Assembly (NCBI GenBank): GCA_030524425.1 | Contig: JAUNGN010000002.1 | Location: forward strand, 1 to 64,000 | Direction: 5' to 3' | Length of the DNA: 64,000 nucleotides | Origin: Clostridia bacterium | GTDB taxonomy: Bacteria > Bacillota > Clostridia > Lachnospirales > CAG-274 | Part shown: piece after piece, positions 23,918 to 33,627 of the stretch | Layout of the letters: each line of letters begins with the position of its first letter | Numbering within the stretch: position 1 is the stretch's first letter | The notes under the pieces: generated by a model | Told to the model about the DNA's origin: nothing | Databases searched by the model: none | What the model saw: only the letters and a program-made list of their open reading frames with translations | Program-made: the position numbers and the translations under genes

Positions 23918-25612
23918 TTACATTTGCTCCGGAGCCTTAATACCAAGCAAATCCAATCCTGCTGCCAATATGTCCCTAACAGCAAATACTATTGCAAGTC
24001 TTGCCATTTTTACATCTTCTTCACTGTTCATAATGTTATTTTCATTATAAAATTTATTAAATGCCTTACAAACTTCTATAATCTGTCTTGCAACAATATA
24101 TGGTTCATTTTTTTCAGCCGCTTCTTTAATTTTATCAGGAAAATCATTAATTGCTTTACACACATTAAAGCTTGTATCATCACAAAGAATACTGTAATCT
24201 ATATTATCTTCAATTTTTTCAATTCCTGCTTTTTTAATAATGCTTGAAGCTCTTGCATGAGTATACTGTGCATAAGGTCCTGTTTCACCATCAAAGTTAA
24301 GCATTCTGTCAAAGTCAAATACAACATTTTTAATTCTGCTGTTGAATAAATCATCAAAAATTATAGCACCAATTCCAACTTCCTCTGCTACTTTATCCTT
24401 ATTTTCAAGATTAGGATTTTTTTCCTCAATAATATTCTTAGTCTTTTCAACAGACATATTAAGAATATCTTCCATAAGAACTACATGACCCTTTCTTGTA
24501 CTGAGTTTTCCGTCACCTAAACTCACAAGACCAAAAGGAGTGTGTACCAAATCCTTAGCCCAATCATAACCCATTAACTCAATTACCTTAAACCACTGTG
24601 CAAAATGAAGATTTTGGTCAAGAGCAGTTACGTATATACACTTATCAAAATCATAAGTATTTTTTCTGTATATTGCTGCTGAAATATCTCTTGTAGGATA
24701 AAGAGTTCCTCCGTCACTTCTTAAAATAAGGCATGGAGGCATTTTATATTCCTCTAAATCAACAATCTGAGCACCCTGACTTTCGGTAAGCAGATTTTTT
24801 TCTTTAATTTCTTCAACTACTGCCTCCATTTTATCGTTATAAAAGCTTTCACCTGCATAGCTGTCAAAGGTAATTCCAAGCCTGTTATAAATTCTGTTAA
24901 ATTCCTTCATACTGATTTCACAAAACCATTTCCAAAGACTTAAGGCTTCATCATCACCCTCCTGCATTTTAACAAGCCATGTTCTGGCTTCATCATTTAA
25001 TTCAGGTTTATTTTCAGCTTCTTCATGAAATTTTACATATATTCTTGAAAGCTCTTTTATATCATCTCTTTCTACTGCTTCTTTATCGCCCCAAAGCTTA
25101 TAAGCTACAATTAATTTTCCAAACTGAGTACCCCAGTCACCTAAATGATTTATACCTACTACTTTATAGCCAAGTGCCTTATATATTTTATATAAACTGT
25201 TTCCTATAGCAGTTGACCTTAAATGACCTATATGAAAAGGCTTGGCAATATTAGGTGAAGAATAGTCAATAACAATAGTCTTTCCATTACCTAAATCCGA
25301 ATTAATATATTCCCTGCCCTTTTTATTAATATTGCTTAAAACATTTTCTGCAAATACAGACTTATCCACATAAAAATTAATATATGCATTAACTGCCTGA
25401 ATATCAGCTGTAAAGGAAGGTTTTTCAATTTTCTCCGCTATATCTGAAGCTATCATTTGAGGAGATTTTCTCAATATTTTAGCAAGCTTAAAACAGGGAA
25501 AAGCATAATCTCCCATACCCTGCTTTGGAATTTCAATAGAATCTTTAACATCATTTATATCCAAATCTGCAGCCTTTGCTATAGCCTCAGAAATACCTTT
25601 AATAAAATCCAT
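23918..25612 (-). CDS. argS: Arginyl-tRNA synthetase
   Basis: The 564-residue class I synthetase charges tRNA-Arg. It has the Add-1 tRNA-binding N-terminal domain (residues about 1-100), the HIGH motif in SSPNIAKPFHIGHLRS near residue 120, the KMSKS-equivalent GKLSTRKGHVV near 365, and a DALR anticodon-binding C-terminus with the YAQYTHARASSII helix. Length is standard. It is the first gene left of the strand switch and has its own promoter. No T-box is visible in its short leader. Confidence 0.95.
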   Translation of the reverse strand: MDFIKGISEAIAKAADLDINDVKDSIEIPKQGMGDYAFPCFKLAKILRKSPQMIASDIAEKIEKPSFTADIQAVNAYINFYVDKSVFAENVLSNINKKGREYINSDLGNGKTIVIDYSSPNIAKPFHIGHLRSTAIGNSLYKIYKALGYKVVGINHLGDWGTQFGKLIVAYKLWGDKEAVERDDIKELSRIYVKFHEEAENKPELNDEARTWLVKMQEGDDEALSLWKWFCEISMKEFNRIYNRLGITFDSYAGESFYNDKMEAVVEEIKEKNLLTESQGAQIVDLEEYKMPPCLILRSDGGTLYPTRDISAAIYRKNTYDFDKCIYVTALDQNLHFAQWFKVIELMGYDWAKDLVHTPFGLVSLGDGKLSTRKGHVVLMEDILNMSVEKTKNIIEEKNPNLENKDKVAEEVGIGAIIFDDLFNSRIKNVVFDFDRMLNFDGETGPYAQYTHARASSIIKKAGIEKIEDNIDYSILCDDTSFNVCKAINDFPDKIKEAAEKNEPYIVARQIIEVCKAFNKFYNENNIMNSEEDVKMARLAIVFAVRDILAAGLDLLGIKAPEQM

Positions 25613-25659
25613 AATATATATCTCCTTATTACTTAAATTTTACCCAATTTTACTCTATG

Positions 25660-25688
25660 ATTATACCATTTTTGACCATATTTTTCAA
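25660..25688 (-). promoter_or_regulatory. Promoter of argS
   Basis: On the minus strand TTGAAA (25683-25688) and TATAAT (25660-25665) are 17 bases apart and about 50 bases ahead of argS. Confidence 0.75.
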
Positions 25689-25752
25689 TATATATTTACA
25701 TAAGTTAATAAATCTGTTAAACTTATTATATATTCACGGAGGATAAAAGAAA

Positions 25753-26514
25753 ATGAAAATAATAGACTTTCACACTCATCCCTTTATATACAAAAAAAAT
25801 AATACCTGCTTTTATAACAATACAGTAAGCTGTGATAATTTTAAAGAAATACTTGAAAAATCGGGAATAAATCAAATTTGCGGTTCTGTTATTTATAAAA
25901 CAGAAAGCTTTAATGATATAAAAAAATTAAACAGAGAGGCTTTGAAAATAAGAGAAAAATGGGGAGAATTTTATATTCCCGGTATTCATATTCACCCTCA
26001 TTATATTGATGAATCCATAACGGAGCTTAGTTATATGGCAAATAAAGGTGTAAAACTTGTAGGAGAACTTGTTCCTTATTTTAACGGATGGAAAAATTAT
26101 TATGATTCTGACATTCACCCAATTTACGAAGAAATTGATTCTCTTAATATGATTGTATCTCTTCATACTGATTTATCTGTTGATATGAAATTACTTGAGG
26201 AAGCTGTAAAAACATTTAAAAATATACAATTTGTTGCTGCACATCCTCATCAGAAAGAACATTATAATAAGCATATAGAATTATTAAATAAATACGATAA
26301 CTATAATTTAGACTTAAGCGGAACAGGCCTTTTCAGGTTTGGCATGCTTAAAAATCTTGTAAGCTCGGCAGGCTCTGAAAAAATACTTTTTGGTACTGAT
26401 TTTCCTATCTGTAATCCTAAGATGTATATTGAAGCAGTTCTGTTTGAGGATTTAAAGGATAATGAAATTGAAAATATAATGTTCAGAAACGCTGAAAGAC
26501 TTCTTAATATATAA
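25753..26514 (+). CDS. Amidohydrolase family protein (Amidohydro_2)
   Basis: The 253-residue TIM-barrel protein carries metal-binding HxH in IIDFHTHPF at the start, GIHIHPHY near residue 80, AAHPHQKEH near 163 and LFGTDFPICN near 214, the pattern of small metal-dependent amidohydrolases or decarboxylases. Its substrate is unknown. A CGGAGG site precedes the ATG. It is the first plus-strand gene right of the switch and shares the short divergent region with argS. It is not part of the replication genes proper. Confidence 0.75.
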   Translation: MKIIDFHTHPFIYKKNNTCFYNNTVSCDNFKEILEKSGINQICGSVIYKTESFNDIKKLNREALKIREKWGEFYIPGIHIHPHYIDESITELSYMANKGVKLVGELVPYFNGWKNYYDSDIHPIYEEIDSLNMIVSLHTDLSVDMKLLEEAVKTFKNIQFVAAHPHQKEHYNKHIELLNKYDNYNLDLSGTGLFRFGMLKNLVSSAGSEKILFGTDFPICNPKMYIEAVLFEDLKDNEIENIMFRNAERLLNI

Positions 26515-26604
26515 AATTATAAAATATTTATATTTAAATAAGTAGAAAAAATTCCTGATTTATGTTATAATAATAATGTTCGCCTAAGCACAATTTAATA
26601 TAAC

Positions 26605-26693
26605 TTATCAACATTTTGCGGAAAAGTATGCAGATAACCTGTTAATTATACACATTTTTCAGCTTAAAATAACTGTATTTACAATTATCCACA
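26605..26693 (+). promoter_or_regulatory. oriC: DnaA-box cluster upstream of dnaA (probable oriC part)
   Basis: One perfect DnaA box TTATCCACA (26685-26693) and two one-mismatch boxes, TTATCAACA (26605-26613) and TTATACACA (26646-26654), repeat at about 40-base spacing. AT-rich DNA follows up to dnaA. This matches the upstream half of a bipartite Firmicutes origin and could also support dnaA autoregulation. Confidence 0.7.
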
Positions 26694-26766
26694 ATAGTTG
26701 ATAATTTTTTTAAATATATTATATATGTATATAAATTAAATACTAAAAGAAAGGAGAATTTATTAT

Positions 26767-28101
26767 ATGTCAAATATTGAAATATATTGGCAGAAAATAA
26801 CCGACCTGCTTAAGCAGGAAATGAATGAAATTACATTTGACACCTTTATTTCTCCCATAATTCCTGTAAAATATACTGACAGCCTTTTTGTAGGCTCAAT
26901 AAATATGTCTGTTGTAGCTTATAAGGATATAATAAAGAAGAAATATTCAGATAAAATAAATAAAGCACTTACCGAGGTTTTCAGCAGACCTATGTCCTTT
27001 GTATTTGATGATGAAATTTCAGATACTAAAACTAAGGAAGAGCCTGTTGAATCCATAGCCTCTGTTCAAAGAGAAAACGGACTTATAACAAATTATTTAT
27101 TTAACAATTATATTGTAGGTTCATCAAATAATATAGCCTATGCGGCAGCCGTTGCCGTTGCCGACAATCCCGGTGAGGATGATATGTATAACCCCCTTTT
27201 CCTTTACGGAGGAGTAGGTCTTGGAAAAACCCACCTTATGCACGCTATAGGCAATCACGTTACGGCATGTAATCCTGATGCAAAGGTTCTTTATGTTTCA
27301 TGTGAAAAGTTTACGACAGAGCTTGTAGAAGCAATAAGAGATAAAAAAACAATTGAGTTTAAGGAAAGATACAGACAGCTTGACCTTTTGCTTATTGATG
27401 ATGTTCAGTTTCTTTCAGGCAAGGAAGCGGCACAGGAGGAATTTTTTCATACATTTAATGCCCTCTTTGACGCTAAAAAGCAAATTGTAATGTGCTCCGA
27501 CAGAAAGCCTTCCGAAATACAGACTCTTACAGACAGACTTATATCAAGAATGTCAAAAGGTCTTATATTTGATATTAAAGCACCTGATTTTGAAACCAGA
27601 ACAGCCATACTTGCAAAAAAAGCTGAAAGCAAGAATATTAAAATTCCAAATGAAATTTTACAATACATAGCCTATACAATTACCTCCAACATAAGAGAAA
27701 TGGAGGGAGCTTTAAACAAAATTGTTATTTATGCCAAATTTAATAACAGAGTTATAGATATGGAGCTTGCAGAAGAGGTTATGAAAGATGTTATAAAGGA
27801 TAATAAGGCTAATATAACTGTTTCATACATACAGGAAACTGTGGCGGATTTTTATAAGGTTTCCGTTGAGGAGCTTTTGTCAAAAAGAAGGACAAAGCCT
27901 CTTACAACCTACAGACATATTGCCATGTATCTCTGCAGAAAGCTTCTTGAGGACAGCCTTGAGGAAATAGGAGAAAAATTCGGCGGAAGAGACCACTCAA
28001 CAGTTATGAACGGCTGTGACAAGGTTTGCAAGCTAATGGAAAGCAATGATGAAAGAGTTGCCGAAATTAAGAGTATTGAAAAAAGAATAGTGGGAAATTA
28101 A
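26767..28101 (+). CDS. dnaA: Chromosomal replication initiator DnaA
   Basis: The 444-residue AAA+ initiator opens oriC. An N-terminal helicase-loading domain (about 1-85) and variable linker lead to Walker A GGVGLGKTHLMHAIGN near residue 148, Walker B LLLIDDVQFLSGK near 211 and sensor motifs. The C-terminal DnaA-box-binding domain has the signature GGRDHSTVMNGCDKV near 410. Length is typical. GAAAGGAG precedes the ATG. dnaN, yaaA and recF follow as in the conserved origin cluster. Confidence 0.97.
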   Translation: MSNIEIYWQKITDLLKQEMNEITFDTFISPIIPVKYTDSLFVGSINMSVVAYKDIIKKKYSDKINKALTEVFSRPMSFVFDDEISDTKTKEEPVESIASVQRENGLITNYLFNNYIVGSSNNIAYAAAVAVADNPGEDDMYNPLFLYGGVGLGKTHLMHAIGNHVTACNPDAKVLYVSCEKFTTELVEAIRDKKTIEFKERYRQLDLLLIDDVQFLSGKEAAQEEFFHTFNALFDAKKQIVMCSDRKPSEIQTLTDRLISRMSKGLIFDIKAPDFETRTAILAKKAESKNIKIPNEILQYIAYTITSNIREMEGALNKIVIYAKFNNRVIDMELAEEVMKDVIKDNKANITVSYIQETVADFYKVSVEELLSKRRTKPLTTYRHIAMYLCRKLLEDSLEEIGEKFGGRDHSTVMNGCDKVCKLMESNDERVAEIKSIEKRIVGN

Positions 28102-28397
28102 AAAATTTCTTCCTATTTAATGTATTTTATTTTTATCCACATATTTTGTGGACAAGTTAATAATTATGTGTTTATAAATGTTTATAAAAAATAAATTTTG
28201 TTAATACTTAAATCAGGTATTTTTGCTGCTGTGAATTTCTGTAAATAAGTTTTCTGTTTTTACACAGGGTATGTTAATATTTTTTTACTGTATTTATCAC
28301 TGTTTAATTGACTTTTCAACAAATTCACAGCCCCTACTACAACAACAATTTTATATATTATAATATATATATATATTTTTTATTAAGGAGATATATT
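28102..28397 (+). promoter_or_regulatory. oriC: dnaA-dnaN spacer with DnaA boxes
   Basis: A perfect box TTATCCACA (28133-28141) and an inverted one-mismatch box TGTGGACAA (28147-28155) face each other in AT-rich DNA. With the upstream cluster this suggests a bipartite oriC, with unwinding probably in this spacer. No terminator hairpin was seen after dnaA. Confidence 0.65.
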
Positions 28398-29510
28398 ATG
28401 CATATAGAATGTAATAAAAACAATTTGATTAATGCCATAAATATTGTTTTAAAAGCAGTTACCACACGCTCAACAATGGAAATACTTTCCTGTATTTTAC
28501 TGGTAGCTGACAGAGAGGGCTTCAGACTTATAGGCAATGATTTAAAGCTCAGTATAGAAACATCAAATATAGAATCAGAGGTTTATGAAAAGGGAAGCGT
28601 TGCAATTGATGCAAAACTTTTCTCTGATATTATAAGAAATCTGCCTACAGAATATGTCAGCATTAAGGTTGATGATAATTTTAACTCTACAATTACATCA
28701 GGCAAGTCAGTATTTAAAATTAAAGGCCTTGACGGTGAGCAGTTTCCAAAGCCTGAAGCCTTAAACAGAAATATAGGTGAAACTGAAATTGGTTCTTTAT
28801 CCTTAAAAAATATGATTAAACAAACCATATTTTCGGTTGCTGTTGAAGATAACAGGCCAATACTTACAGGCGAACTTTTAAAATTTGATGAAAACGAATT
28901 ACATATTGTTGCAATAGACGGCTACAGAGTAAGCTGGAGAAAGTCACCTGTAGAATATTCAAGCTATACGGAACTTGTTGTCCCTGCCAAGACACTTAAT
29001 GAAATATGCCGTCTTTTGCCGGATGATGATGAAGTAAGGGTCAAAATAATATTTTCGTCAATGCATATTATGTTTATTTTTGATAAGTGTACGGTTGTGT
29101 CAAGACTTCTTGACGGTGATTACCTTAATTATGAAAATTTATTTTCAAGTGAATCTCCTCTTGAGCTTACGGTAAATACGGAGGAACTTCTTACAGCTCT
29201 TTCAAGAGCTACAATTATTTCAGATAATAATAAAAAGACTGAAATAACTCTTACCATAGGTGACAGATTTATGAATATAAATACAAATACATCTATAGGT
29301 ACTCTTAATGAGGATGTTGCCATTAACATTGAAAAAGGAGAGGATCTTGTCATACGTTTTAATGCAAGATATTTAATAGATGTTCTTAATGCAGTTGATG
29401 AGGAATATGTAAAGCTGCATTTTAATACAAATAAATCTCCGTGTATTGCCACAGGCGTAACCGGTGACAGCTTTAAATATTTAGTTTTACCTATTAATCC
29501 AAGAGGTTAA
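28398..29510 (+). CDS. dnaN: DNA polymerase III beta clamp
   Basis: The 370-residue sliding clamp has three repeated clamp folds and begins MHIECNKNNLINAINIVLKA. The C-terminal end FKYLVLPINPRG is the usual clamp finish, with hydrophobic residues near the protein-binding pocket. The start at 28398 follows AAGGAGATATATT; a longer in-frame start 30 codons upstream is in AT-rich spacer and unlikely. It ring-clamps polymerase and repair proteins to DNA. Followed 16 bases later by yaaA. Confidence 0.95.
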   Translation: MHIECNKNNLINAINIVLKAVTTRSTMEILSCILLVADREGFRLIGNDLKLSIETSNIESEVYEKGSVAIDAKLFSDIIRNLPTEYVSIKVDDNFNSTITSGKSVFKIKGLDGEQFPKPEALNRNIGETEIGSLSLKNMIKQTIFSVAVEDNRPILTGELLKFDENELHIVAIDGYRVSWRKSPVEYSSYTELVVPAKTLNEICRLLPDDDEVRVKIIFSSMHIMFIFDKCTVVSRLLDGDYLNYENLFSSESPLELTVNTEELLTALSRATIISDNNKKTEITLTIGDRFMNINTNTSIGTLNEDVAINIEKGEDLVIRFNARYLIDVLNAVDEEYVKLHFNTNKSPCIATGVTGDSFKYLVLPINPRG

Positions 29511-29526
29511 AAAAGGAGCGGTAAAT

Positions 29527-29757
29527 ATGGAATATATCAAAATTCATACGGATTTTATAAAATTACAGCAGGCATTAAAGCTTGCCAATGTTGTGGGTCA
29601 GGGGTCTGATGCAAAGATTATTATTCAAGACGGACTTGTTAAGGTCAACGGTGAAATTTGCACAATGAGAGGTAAAAAATGCGTTGCAGGTGATATTATT
29701 GCCGTAAGCGGTGAGCTTTATGATAATGGACAGGAGTTTGTTTTTGAAGTAAAATAA
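29527..29757 (+). CDS. yaaA: S4-domain RNA-binding protein YaaA
   Basis: This 76-residue protein is almost entirely an S4 domain (FIKLQQALKLANVVGQGSDA, then VKVNGEICTMRGKKCVAGD). In Firmicutes it lies between dnaN and recF; the B. subtilis relative is linked to ribosome assembly. AAAAGGAG precedes the ATG. Context and length are standard. Confidence 0.9.
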   Translation: MEYIKIHTDFIKLQQALKLANVVGQGSDAKIIIQDGLVKVNGEICTMRGKKCVAGDIIAVSGELYDNGQEFVFEVK

Positions 29758-29777
29758 TTGTTTGATTGAACAAAATT

Positions 29778-30842
29778 ATGATAATAAAAAACATTTCATT
29801 ACTGGATTACAGAAATATAAAAAAATTAAATATAGATTTATCACCTGATGTCAATGTATTTTACGGAGATAATGCCCAGGGAAAAACAAATATACTTGAG
29901 TCAATGTATATGTGTGCAACAGGCAGAAGCCAGCGTACTCATATTTCAAAAGAGCTTATACGTTTTGGCTGTGACGGTGCCCATATTCAGCTTACGGTAA
30001 TTAAAGACAGCTATAAGGACAAAATTAATATACATATTAAGCCAAATAACAAAAAGGGTATAGCAATTAATAATTTACCTGTAAAGAATGTTAATGAGCT
30101 TTTTGGTACAGTAAATATTATATTATTTTCTCCGGAAGATTTAATGCTTGTTAAGGAGGGTCCTTCCAACAGAAGAAAGTATATTGATATTGAACTTTGT
30201 CAGTTAAGCAGATTATATGCAAATAATTTAAGCAGATATTACAGAATTTTAAAGGACAGGAATCTTCTTTTAAAGAAAAATCCGGATAAGCTGACTCTTG
30301 AAGCTTATGATACGGAGCTTGCCCAGTACGGCTCCAGAATAATAAAGGACAGAAAAATATTTATTGAGGATTTAAACTGCAGGGCAAATAAGGTTCACAG
30401 TGATATTACATCATGTAAGGAATGTCTTGAAGTAAGGTATGTGCCCAATGTTGACGGGGAAAATTTTTTAAAAAAACTGGAAGCATCAAGAGATAAGGAT
30501 ATTTATTACGGCACTACATCTGCAGGTATTCACAAGGACGATTTAATATTTAACATAAATGGAATTAATGCCAGAGATTTCGGATCACAGGGTCAGCAAA
30601 GAACAATTTGTCTTTCCTTAAAGCTTGCAGAAGTTGAAATAGTTAAAAACAAAACAGGTTATAAGCCTGTTTTACTTCTTGATGATGTGCTGTCGGAGCT
30701 TGACAGAAGCAGGCAATTGTATATTCTTCATTCAATTAAGGGAGTTCAGACAATTATTACGTCTACGGGCATTGAGGATATAAAGGAAAATGTGGGAGAT
30801 GTTAAGTTTTTTTATGTAAAAAACGGAATGGTTACGGAGTAA
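29778..30842 (+). CDS. recF: Recombination/replication repair protein RecF
   Basis: The 354-residue SMC-like ATPase loads RecA at gaps. Walker A is GDNAQGKTNILESMYM near residue 30, the signature is FGSQGQQRTICLSLKLAE near 270 and Walker B is LLLDDVLSELDRS near 300. The ATG at 29778 gives the usual MIIKNISLLDYRNI beginning; a TTG 12 bases upstream is an alternative and neither has a clear ribosome-binding site, suggesting coupling to yaaA. Normally gyrB follows closely; here about 870 bases of repeats intervene. Confidence 0.95.
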   Translation: MIIKNISLLDYRNIKKLNIDLSPDVNVFYGDNAQGKTNILESMYMCATGRSQRTHISKELIRFGCDGAHIQLTVIKDSYKDKINIHIKPNNKKGIAINNLPVKNVNELFGTVNIILFSPEDLMLVKEGPSNRRKYIDIELCQLSRLYANNLSRYYRILKDRNLLLKKNPDKLTLEAYDTELAQYGSRIIKDRKIFIEDLNCRANKVHSDITSCKECLEVRYVPNVDGENFLKKLEASRDKDIYYGTTSAGIHKDDLIFNINGINARDFGSQGQQRTICLSLKLAEVEIVKNKTGYKPVLLLDDVLSELDRSRQLYILHSIKGVQTIITSTGIEDIKENVGDVKFFYVKNGMVTE

Positions 30843-30954
30843 AATTAAAGGGCTGTAAATAATAGATAATATTACAGAAAGTTAAAATTTACTGCGCTTA
30901 AGGGAGTCAAGAAGGTAATCTTTTAGTTCAGCTGTTAAAAATATAAAATTACTT

Positions 30955-31567
30955 GCCTCCCTTTTAAGGGAGGTGTCTGCGGAGCAGACGGAGGGTTTTA
31001 AGGTTTTCGGGTTTTAGGATTTAAGGTTTTTCAGTTTTTAATATTATATATATTTAGAATAAAAAACCCTCAGTCAGCCTGTGGCTGACAGCTCCCTTAA
31101 AAAGGGAGCCAAGAAGGTAATCTTTTTAGTTCAGCTGTTAATAAAGTAAAATTTCCTGCCTCCCTTTTAAGGGAGGTGTCTGCGGAGCAGACGGAGGGTT
31201 TTAAGGTTTTCGGGTTTTAGGATTTAAGGTTTTTCAGTTTTTAATATTATATATATTTAGAATAAAAAACCCTCAGTCAGCCTGTGGCTGACAGCTCCCT
31301 TAAAAAGGGAGCCAAGAAGGTAATCTTTTTAGTTCAGCTGTTAATAAAGTAAAATTTCCTGCCTCCCTTTTAAGGGAGGTGTCTGCGGAACAGACGGAAG
31401 GTTTTAAGGTTTTCGTGTTTAGGGTTTTTAAGGTTTAAAGAGTTTAACATTATATATATATTTATATTTAGAATAAAAAACCCTCAGTCAGCCTGTGGCA
31501 GACAGCTCCCTTAAAAAGGGAGCCAAGAAGGTAATCTTTTTAGTTCAGCTGTTAATAAAGTAAAATT
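30955..31567 (+). repeat. Three-copy tandem array of a 203-base hairpin unit
   Basis: Units begin at 30955, 31158 and 31361, an exact 203-base period. Each unit has a left hairpin block with arms CCTCCCTT/AAGGGAGG and GTCTGC/GCAGAC, an AT-rich middle, and a right block with TCAGCC/GGCTGA and CTCCCTT/AAGGGAG followed by CAAGAAGG. Left and right blocks are imperfect inverted versions of each other. Copies 1 and 2 are nearly identical; copy 3 has changes that break both small stems and an altered middle, so it is decaying. Confidence 0.95.
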
Positions 31568-31661
31568 CCGCAAAGCTCTTTGCTGGTCCAAAGAATATAA
31601 CTGCCTTGGCTGACGCCTAGGCAACTTATTAAATAAAATCCTTTCATTTTCCTTTAAATTA

Positions 31662-31670
31662 TGTTATAAT
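31662..31670 (+). promoter_or_regulatory. Extended -10 promoter of gyrB
   Basis: TGTTATAAT forms an extended -10 element 47 bases ahead of the gyrB start; the -35 region TTTCAT is poor. It gives gyrB its own transcription after the repeat array. Confidence 0.65.
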
Positions 31671-31716
31671 GGATTTAGAATTAAGGGTACTGTACCCCTA
31701 CGAAGGAGTTAAAAAA

Positions 31717-33627
31717 ATGTCACAGCAGGAATATAACGAAAATCAAATACAAATATTAGAGGGTCTTGAGGCTGTCAGAAAACGTCCCGGTATGTATATC
31801 GGTTCAACCTCAGCAAGAGGTCTGCATCATTGTGTTTATGAAATTGTAGATAATTCAGTTGATGAGGCTCTTGCAGGTTTTTGCAGTCATATAGAAATAA
31901 CGGTGCATGAGGATAACACTGTTTCAGTCAGAGATAACGGCAGAGGTATACCTGTAGGCATACATCCTCAAAAGGGCATTCCTGCTGTTGAGGTTGTATT
32001 TACAATACTTCATGCAGGAGGTAAATTCGGCGGAGGCGGTTATAAGGTATCAGGAGGTCTTCACGGTGTAGGTGCATCAGTTGTTAATGCTCTGAGTGAA
32101 TGGCTTGTGGTAGATATTTATCACGAGGGTCAGATTTATGAACAAAGATATGAAAGAGGAAATGTAATTCATCCTCTTAAAATTACAGGTACCTGCTCTC
32201 CGGAAGAAACAGGTACTTATATAAGATTTAAGCCTGATGCCGAAATTTTTGAGGAAACAATTTTTGATATTGAAACTTTAAGGCATCATTTGCAGGAAAC
32301 AGCCTTTCTTACAAAGGGACTTAAAATAACACTTACAGATTTAAGACCCGAAGAAAATCTTGAATTTGTTTATCATTATATGGGTGGTATTAAGGAATTT
32401 GTTGAAAATATTAATTCATCTAAAACACCTATGTACGAAGAAATATTCTATTGTGAAGGAATTTATAATAATATTGCGGTAGAAGTGGCATTTCAGCATA
32501 GTGACAGCTTTAATGAAGTTAATTATTCTTATGTAAATAATATAAATACCATTGACGGCGGTACACATATTCAGGGATTCAGAACTGCCCTTACAAAAAC
32601 CATTAATGATTATGGCAGGAAATTTGGACTTTTAAAGGCAAGTGACAAAAATCTTTCAGGTGAAGATATAAGAGAAGGTATGACATCTATTGTCAGTGTT
32701 AAGATTGAGGACCCCCAGTTTGAGGGACAGACAAAGGGTAAGCTTGGTACAAGCGATGCCTCTCCGGCAGTAGCAAATGTTCTTTCGGAAAATCTTACTT
32801 ATTTCCTTGAGGAAAATCCTAATGTAGGTAAATTAATACTTGAAAAGTCACTTCTTGCATCACGTGCAAGGGAAGCTGCCAAAAAGGCAAGAGAGCTTGT
32901 AAGACGTAAGGATGTTTTGGAAAGCGGTAAATTACCGGGTAAATTAACGGATTGCTCAGAAAAGGATCCCACAAACTGCGAAATTTATATTGTAGAGGGT
33001 AATTCTGCGGGAGGGTCTGCCGTTAAGGCAAGAGATGCAAAAACTCAGGCTATACTTCCTTTGAGAGGTAAAATTTTAAATGTAGAAAAGGCAAGACTTG
33101 ACAGAATTTTAGGAAATGAGGAAATAAAGTCCATGATTACTGCCTTTGGCACAGGTATTCATGAGGATTTTAATATTGAAAAGCTGAGATATCACAAAAT
33201 TGTACTTATGACAGATGCCGATGTTGACGGTGCTCATATTACAACTCTTCTTTTAACCTTTATATTCAGATTTATGCCTCAGCTTATTGAAAAGGGATAT
33301 GTATATCTTGCACAGCCCCCTCTTTATAAATTGGAAAAGGGTAAGAAAATAGTATATGCTTATTCTGATGAAGAAAGGGATAATGCTATTGCTGAAATGG
33401 GTGCAGAAGGCATGAAGCCTATTCAGAGATATAAGGGTCTTGGTGAAATGGATGCTTCTCAGCTTTGGGAAACTACCATGGATCCCGAAAAGCGTATTTT
33501 GATTAAAGTTACCATTGAGGATGCAAGACTTGCAGATGAAATATTTGATAAACTTATGGGTGACAATGTTGAGCCAAGACGTGAGTTTATTCAGCAGGAA
33601 GCAAAATATGCAACATTGGATGTATAA
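31717..33627 (+). CDS. gyrB: DNA gyrase subunit B
   Basis: The 636-residue ATPase subunit supplies energy for negative supercoiling. The GHKL domain has [13 protein letters not shown] near residue 44 and [13 protein letters not shown] near 75; the TOPRIM domain has [14 protein letters not shown] near 428 and [16 protein letters not shown] near 500. Length and ends are normal. AAGGAG precedes the ATG at 31717. Hairpin-repeat arrays of opposite orientation flank the gene on both sides, and gyrA is about 890 bases downstream instead of adjacent. Confidence 0.97.
   Translation: MSQQEYNENQIQILEGLEAVRKRPGMYIGSTSARGLHHCVYEIVDNSVDEALAGFCSHIEITVHEDNTVSVRDNGRGIPVGIHPQKGIPAVEVVFTILHAGGKFGGGGYKVSGGLHGVGASVVNALSEWLVVDIYHEGQIYEQRYERGNVIHPLKITGTCSPEETGTYIRFKPDAEIFEETIFDIETLRHHLQETAFLTKGLKITLTDLRPEENLEFVYHYMGGIKEFVENINSSKTPMYEEIFYCEGIYNNIAVEVAFQHSDSFNEVNYSYVNNINTIDGGTHIQGFRTALTKTINDYGRKFGLLKASDKNLSGEDIREGMTSIVSVKIEDPQFEGQTKGKLGTSDASPAVANVLSENLTYFLEENPNVGKLILEKSLLASRAREAAKKARELVRRKDVLESGKLPGKLTDCSEKDPTNCEIYIVEGNSAGGSAVKARDAKTQAILPLRGKILNVEKARLDRILGNEEIKSMITAFGTGIHEDFNIEKLRYHKIVLMTDADVDGAHITTLLLTFIFRFMPQLIEKGYVYLAQPPLYKLEKGKKIVYAYSDEERDNAIAEMGAEGMKPIQRYKGLGEMDASQLWETTMDPEKRILIKVTIEDARLADEIFDKLMGDNVEPRREFIQQEAKYATLDV

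Larger units (their letters stand above)
30843..31716. other. Repeat-filled gap between recF and gyrB
   Basis: This stretch contains a partial repeat (30905-30954), a three-copy tandem array (30955-31567), a small hairpin pair near 31568-31623 and the gyrB promoter. A short palindrome GGGTACTGTACCC (31685-31697) lies in the gyrB leader. No gene is seen. Confidence 0.8.

Noticed and set aside
30955-31567. CRISPR array
   Set aside because: Repeats are 203 bases long, tandem, with internal hairpins and no variable short spacers; no cas genes are nearby.
31685-31697. GGGTACTGTACCC palindrome as a gyrB operator
   Set aside because: It is a single short dyad with no second site or known regulator; noted only within the spacer description.
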